Below are positions 60,918 to 64,000 of a stretch of 64,000 nucleotides of DNA, piece by piece; position 1 is the stretch's first letter; each line of letters opens with the position of its first letter. Origin of the DNA: Onchocerca lupi (Eukaryota > Nematoda > Chromadorea > Rhabditida > Onchocercidae); NCBI GenBank assembly GCA_028564675.1, contig JAOVVO010000090.1, forward strand, positions 1-64,000, given 5' to 3'. The notes below the pieces were generated by a model. The model did not search any database. It saw only the letters and a program-made list of their open reading frames with translations, and was not told where the DNA came from. The position numbers were made by a program, and so were the translations under genes.

Positions 60918-63800
60918 TTATTTCAGAAATTTATTAATAATTTGAGAAACAAAAGATGAATGGTCAATTTGTAGATGCTGTCCTTCGAAGGCTAACAAAT
61001 GTAACCGTTTGCTTTCCAACAGTTCCCGCAAGCCGAGGCGATCCTGAAATTCGTCTTTCTCGAATGTTATTTGAGACTTAATACTTGACATTTTTCAAAA
61101 TTTATTTCAGAAATTATTAGTAATCTGGAAAAAAAAAAGAGATGAACTGTTAATTTGTGGATGCTTTCCTTCGAAGGTTAACAAATTTCAGGTGCTTATC
61201 TCCGTATTCAATAAACGAATCTCTTCAAGCATACTCATATTTTATTCACATTCCGAACGGAATAATGAAATGATCAGGGCGAAAGGTTTTATCAAAATTA
61301 TTATTTAGTCAAGTTGTCCATCAAGGATCTCTATGTTATATTTATGTTATTTTGCCTTTAATATTCAAAAGTGAAATATTTTCAATCACTACACGCATGA
61401 AAAGCTAAACAAAACAGAGCATACCTTTTGGCAAGATAAAGAAAAATTCCAACCTCTGTGTAAATTTTTGATTTTTCAAAAGGAACGATCTTTGATGTAT
61501 CATTCTCGAGATAATATTCGAACCACTGCAAGTATTGAATGAAAAACTGAGAAAAAACTTTCAAATTATGAAATAAAATTGAATTAATGCTGTTTTTTTT
61601 TTTTTTTTTTTTTTAACTAGTGCTATTCAAAACAGAAAATTCATGAAATATTTCTGCGAAGAAAAGATAGATTCCTTACAGATATTGAAATGTGTTGTGG
61701 CATTTGGAAGGCAGTAAATTTTAAGATTCATAGGTTTGCTGATGCTGATGCTTTTGTTAGCATTTTAAAAAAGCTTAAAGTGTTCTGACTAACAGATCAT
61801 CGAAATAAGAAACGGTTATGAGAATTCGAAATACGAAACCGTTATGAGAATATGAAATAACAATTAAGCATTACGACACAAAGGCACAAAGATCAGAAGC
61901 AAATAATTTCATTATTTGAAGGAAAAGAAATTTTGGAAGCGTAATTTGAAATTTCTCATTATCTATCGACTAAAAGAAAAGCTTTAAAGATCTCCAAATT
62001 GAGCAATCCAGATGTAATTATACTGTTAAACTCAATTTAGTGCTCAATCAATGCAATCTGGAACAATGAATTTATTCAAAAGTGAACCTCGGATTCTTTC
62101 GGTACTACCATTGTGTCATTTAGAAATTTCACCAACACCAGATTCTGCAGCTTCAATAAATTTTCCTTATATGTCTGATTCAGATTCTAAAAATTTAGAT
62201 TTCTTAAATTTTCGCAAATTTATTCTAATGTGTTGCTTTTAAATGTTCGCATATTAAAACGCAACATTCAATTCCATATACTGTGTTATCAGAAAGATTT
62301 AAAAAATATCATACTCTTTCATTGTTTATATCGGCAAGAAATATGCTATTTTCTCGATAAGTTGCTTCATCTAACGGATCGTGCCAATATTGCGCCTGGA
62401 TTACCCTTAAATTTATTAATAAAAAATGCATTACAGAATAACGAATTTATTAAAAATTATTGTACTCGACAAAATTACTGAGTTCCGATAAATACAATGA
62501 ACAAATGTACAGTAAAATATTTATTTGAAATCTGCAAAACTCCAGAAAAAAGCAAACATAAGAGAGAACAGCATCTTATGCTTCCGAATGATATATGTAT
62601 TAGAATAAAATAAAAAAGGGAAACAAACGTACGTATTCTGTACAAAACGAACGTATGCACCCCATTCTAAAAGATGTCGTACACGGTCACAAATGTAACT
62701 TTCAGCAGGACAAAGTGGTAGACCAAATACTCCTTGGTGTTGTCCACCCAATGAAATCAAATTTTTCATCGGTGGAACTGGACAACGTTGTGCCAACGCA
62801 CGTCTGTATCATACTTTAATTAGCTTTAAAAAACACTCTTGTTGAGAACTATAAAATATACTTTAAAATTGAAAATGTTTTGCTCTGATGGAAAGCAAAT
62901 AACTGGAAATCTTTCGTGATAACACTCAGAATTGTTGCTCGAACAATTATATGAGATATATATATACATTTACGATTCAATTTATTTATTATTTGTAGCC
63001 AAAGGTATTTGTAAGAAGAAGAAATTGAAAATCTGATGAAATTTCAGAAAAAAAAAAAAATGCAATTAAAAAAATACAGAAATTGCGCGCCCTGTGAGAA
63101 ACCAATAGAATTGTATCCATTTTTCAATTTTTTATCTTTCTGTATCATATCGCATACTTCAGCTACCTGATCGTTCACATTCCCGAAGAAACCGTGTTCC
63201 GTATCCTGAAAGCACTTACTGTTATGAAATATCATAATTAGATGAGCACTCAGTAATTATCATATGAAACAAACCGTTACAACATTAGATCCTATCCTTA
63301 CTGAATAAATGTAGACATTAGGAATATTTTGCTTCAGTAATTTTTCCATTCGTCCCAAACTTAATGGATTACAACAGCTGTCCCCTGGAAAACTTCTATG
63401 AAATATTGAAACAATGAAAATACATGAATATTAAAATCAATAATAGCATTTTGAGGAAATTTAGGGAATTATTCGATGAGCCGTGAGCCACCATCTAATA
63501 TAAGCTTCCAATTATATATATATATATATAAGTGAATGCTCATTAATACTTATTTTTTAAGCGATCAAGTCTTGCAAAAGTTAGAACATGGGAATATATT
63601 GCAATTTTTTCTAATTTCCAGGATAAAAACTGCAGAAATTTAATAAGAAAAGAAATACCCATGCCATGCCATAAAACGATTGGCGTTGGCTCCACATTAC
63701 CAAGGATTTTTTGTAGAAATTCGGACACCGAATTAGTATTGATTGTTGCGGATCCGAAAGATAGCAGGCAAACAATCACAAAAACGCAATTAGCTACCAT
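60918..63800 (-). CDS. ppt-1: Palmitoyl-protein thioesterase 1, 8 exons
   Basis: Minus-strand exons 63800-63659, 63384-63275, 63205-63078, 62803-62633, 62405-62315, 62186-62088, 61525-61454 and 61043-60918 join in phase to 939 bases, 312 aa (human PPT1 306). A signal peptide (~1-18, FVIVCLLSFGSA) precedes the mature enzyme. Diagnostic segments are LWHGMGDSCCNPLSLG, GYNSIGFSQGAQFL with nucleophile S121, AQRCPVPPMKNLIS, GGQHQGVFGLP, AQYWHDP, FLNDTMVVP with D238, SEWFEYY, and FEGQHLQI with H294. The S-D-H spacings (117 and 56) match human S115/D233/H289 closely. It is a soluble lysosomal alpha/beta hydrolase that removes palmitate from cysteines of degraded lipoproteins. Exon 5 uses TTTAAG as acceptor, chosen because it restores the family sequence. 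A candidate leader acceptor lies at 63822. A broken copy of the last exon sits in the final intron. Confidence 0.95.
61052..61204 (-). pseudogene. Decayed tandem copy of the last ppt-1 exon and its 3' flank
   Basis: Plus-strand 61052-61204 matches 60866-61018 throughout: TTATTTGAGAxTTAATxxT, CATTTTTCAAAA, TTTATTTCAGAAAT, GATGAA, TCAATTTGTxGATGCTxTCC and TTCGAAGGxTAACAAAT. In coding direction the copy retains FEGKH (Gln to Lys beside the catalytic His) and then HPQI, but it has a TGA just before and an early stop after. It therefore cannot replace the real terminal exon. It lies in the last intron, between exons 7 and 8. Confidence 0.8.
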
Positions 63801-64000
63801 TTATTTGTAATTGGCTTCCACCTAATTTAGAAATATAAAATTTTGTGGTAAGAAGTTTTCGAGAAGATTAACCGAAAATCGATATGTTTTTTGGCAACGA
63901 ATGAGGCACAGTGCTAGCGAAGAAGATTGATGCCCAAACAGATAGAATATACGTCCCTTGAACTATGTGACCTTTGTACATTCAGAACTCTTTTTTTTTT
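63801..64000. promoter_or_regulatory. 5' flank of ppt-1 with candidate acceptor
   Basis: On the minus strand TTCTAAATTAG ends at 63822, 21 noncoding bases before the ATG. It could accept an upstream exon or a spliced leader. The rest of the edge sequence shows no gene. Confidence 0.3.

Overview
This is a strongly A+T-rich eukaryotic window. It has short coding exons, long A/T-rich introns and intergenic spacers, homopolymer runs, and splice acceptors of the TTTCAG type. The genes that can be read, and acceptor-like sites close upstream of several start codons (possible spliced-leader addition sites), suggest a nematode. A parasitic Spirurina/filaria-like genome is my guess; I cannot name a species. 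No prokaryotic operon, CRISPR array, rRNA or convincing tRNA was seen.

Five genes were assembled by hand from exons whose phases match and whose total lengths are multiples of three. (1) 16594-21162 (+): 7-exon class A receptor of the FMRFamide-receptor type, 338 aa. (2) 29379-38666 (+): 17-exon neprilysin-type M13 zinc endopeptidase, 736 aa. (3) 42329-47647 (-): 7-exon TASK-type two-pore-domain potassium channel, 381 aa. (4) 57748-59230 (-): 4-exon single-pass membrane protein of unknown function, 172 aa. (5) 60918-63800 (-): 8-exon palmitoyl-protein thioesterase 1, 312 aa. At 1-132 (-) lies the N-terminal end of a probable UBC12/UBE2M-type NEDD8-conjugating enzyme that runs off the window. 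Two further minus-strand coding-like stretches are weaker: 54940-55232, with a faint Bcl-2 BH1-like pattern, and 54190-54378, a cysteine-rich possible terminal exon.

Mobile DNA consists of decayed Helitron-type (Rep/PIF1-like helicase) remnants and a dispersed repeat family. The Helitron remnants lie at 6030-8775, where the helicase pseudogene is flanked by inverted copies of its own leader, at 51480-52660, and at 55246-56050. The dispersed repeat, here called R, has copies near 14.5, 16.2, 37.1-37.9, 51.2 and 56.7 kb. The 37 kb copy sits inside a neprilysin intron and has inverted ends. Tandem duplications occur near genes: upstream of neprilysin, inside a channel intron, and over the last exon of the thioesterase gene.

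A neuropeptide-type receptor, a neuropeptide-degrading-type peptidase and a background K+ channel lie within about 31 kb, but their strands differ and I infer no operon. The intergenic stretches (about 0.1-4.2, 8.8-14.4, 21.2-29, 38.7-42.3, 47.8-51.1 and 52.7-54.2 kb) hold no gene I can support.
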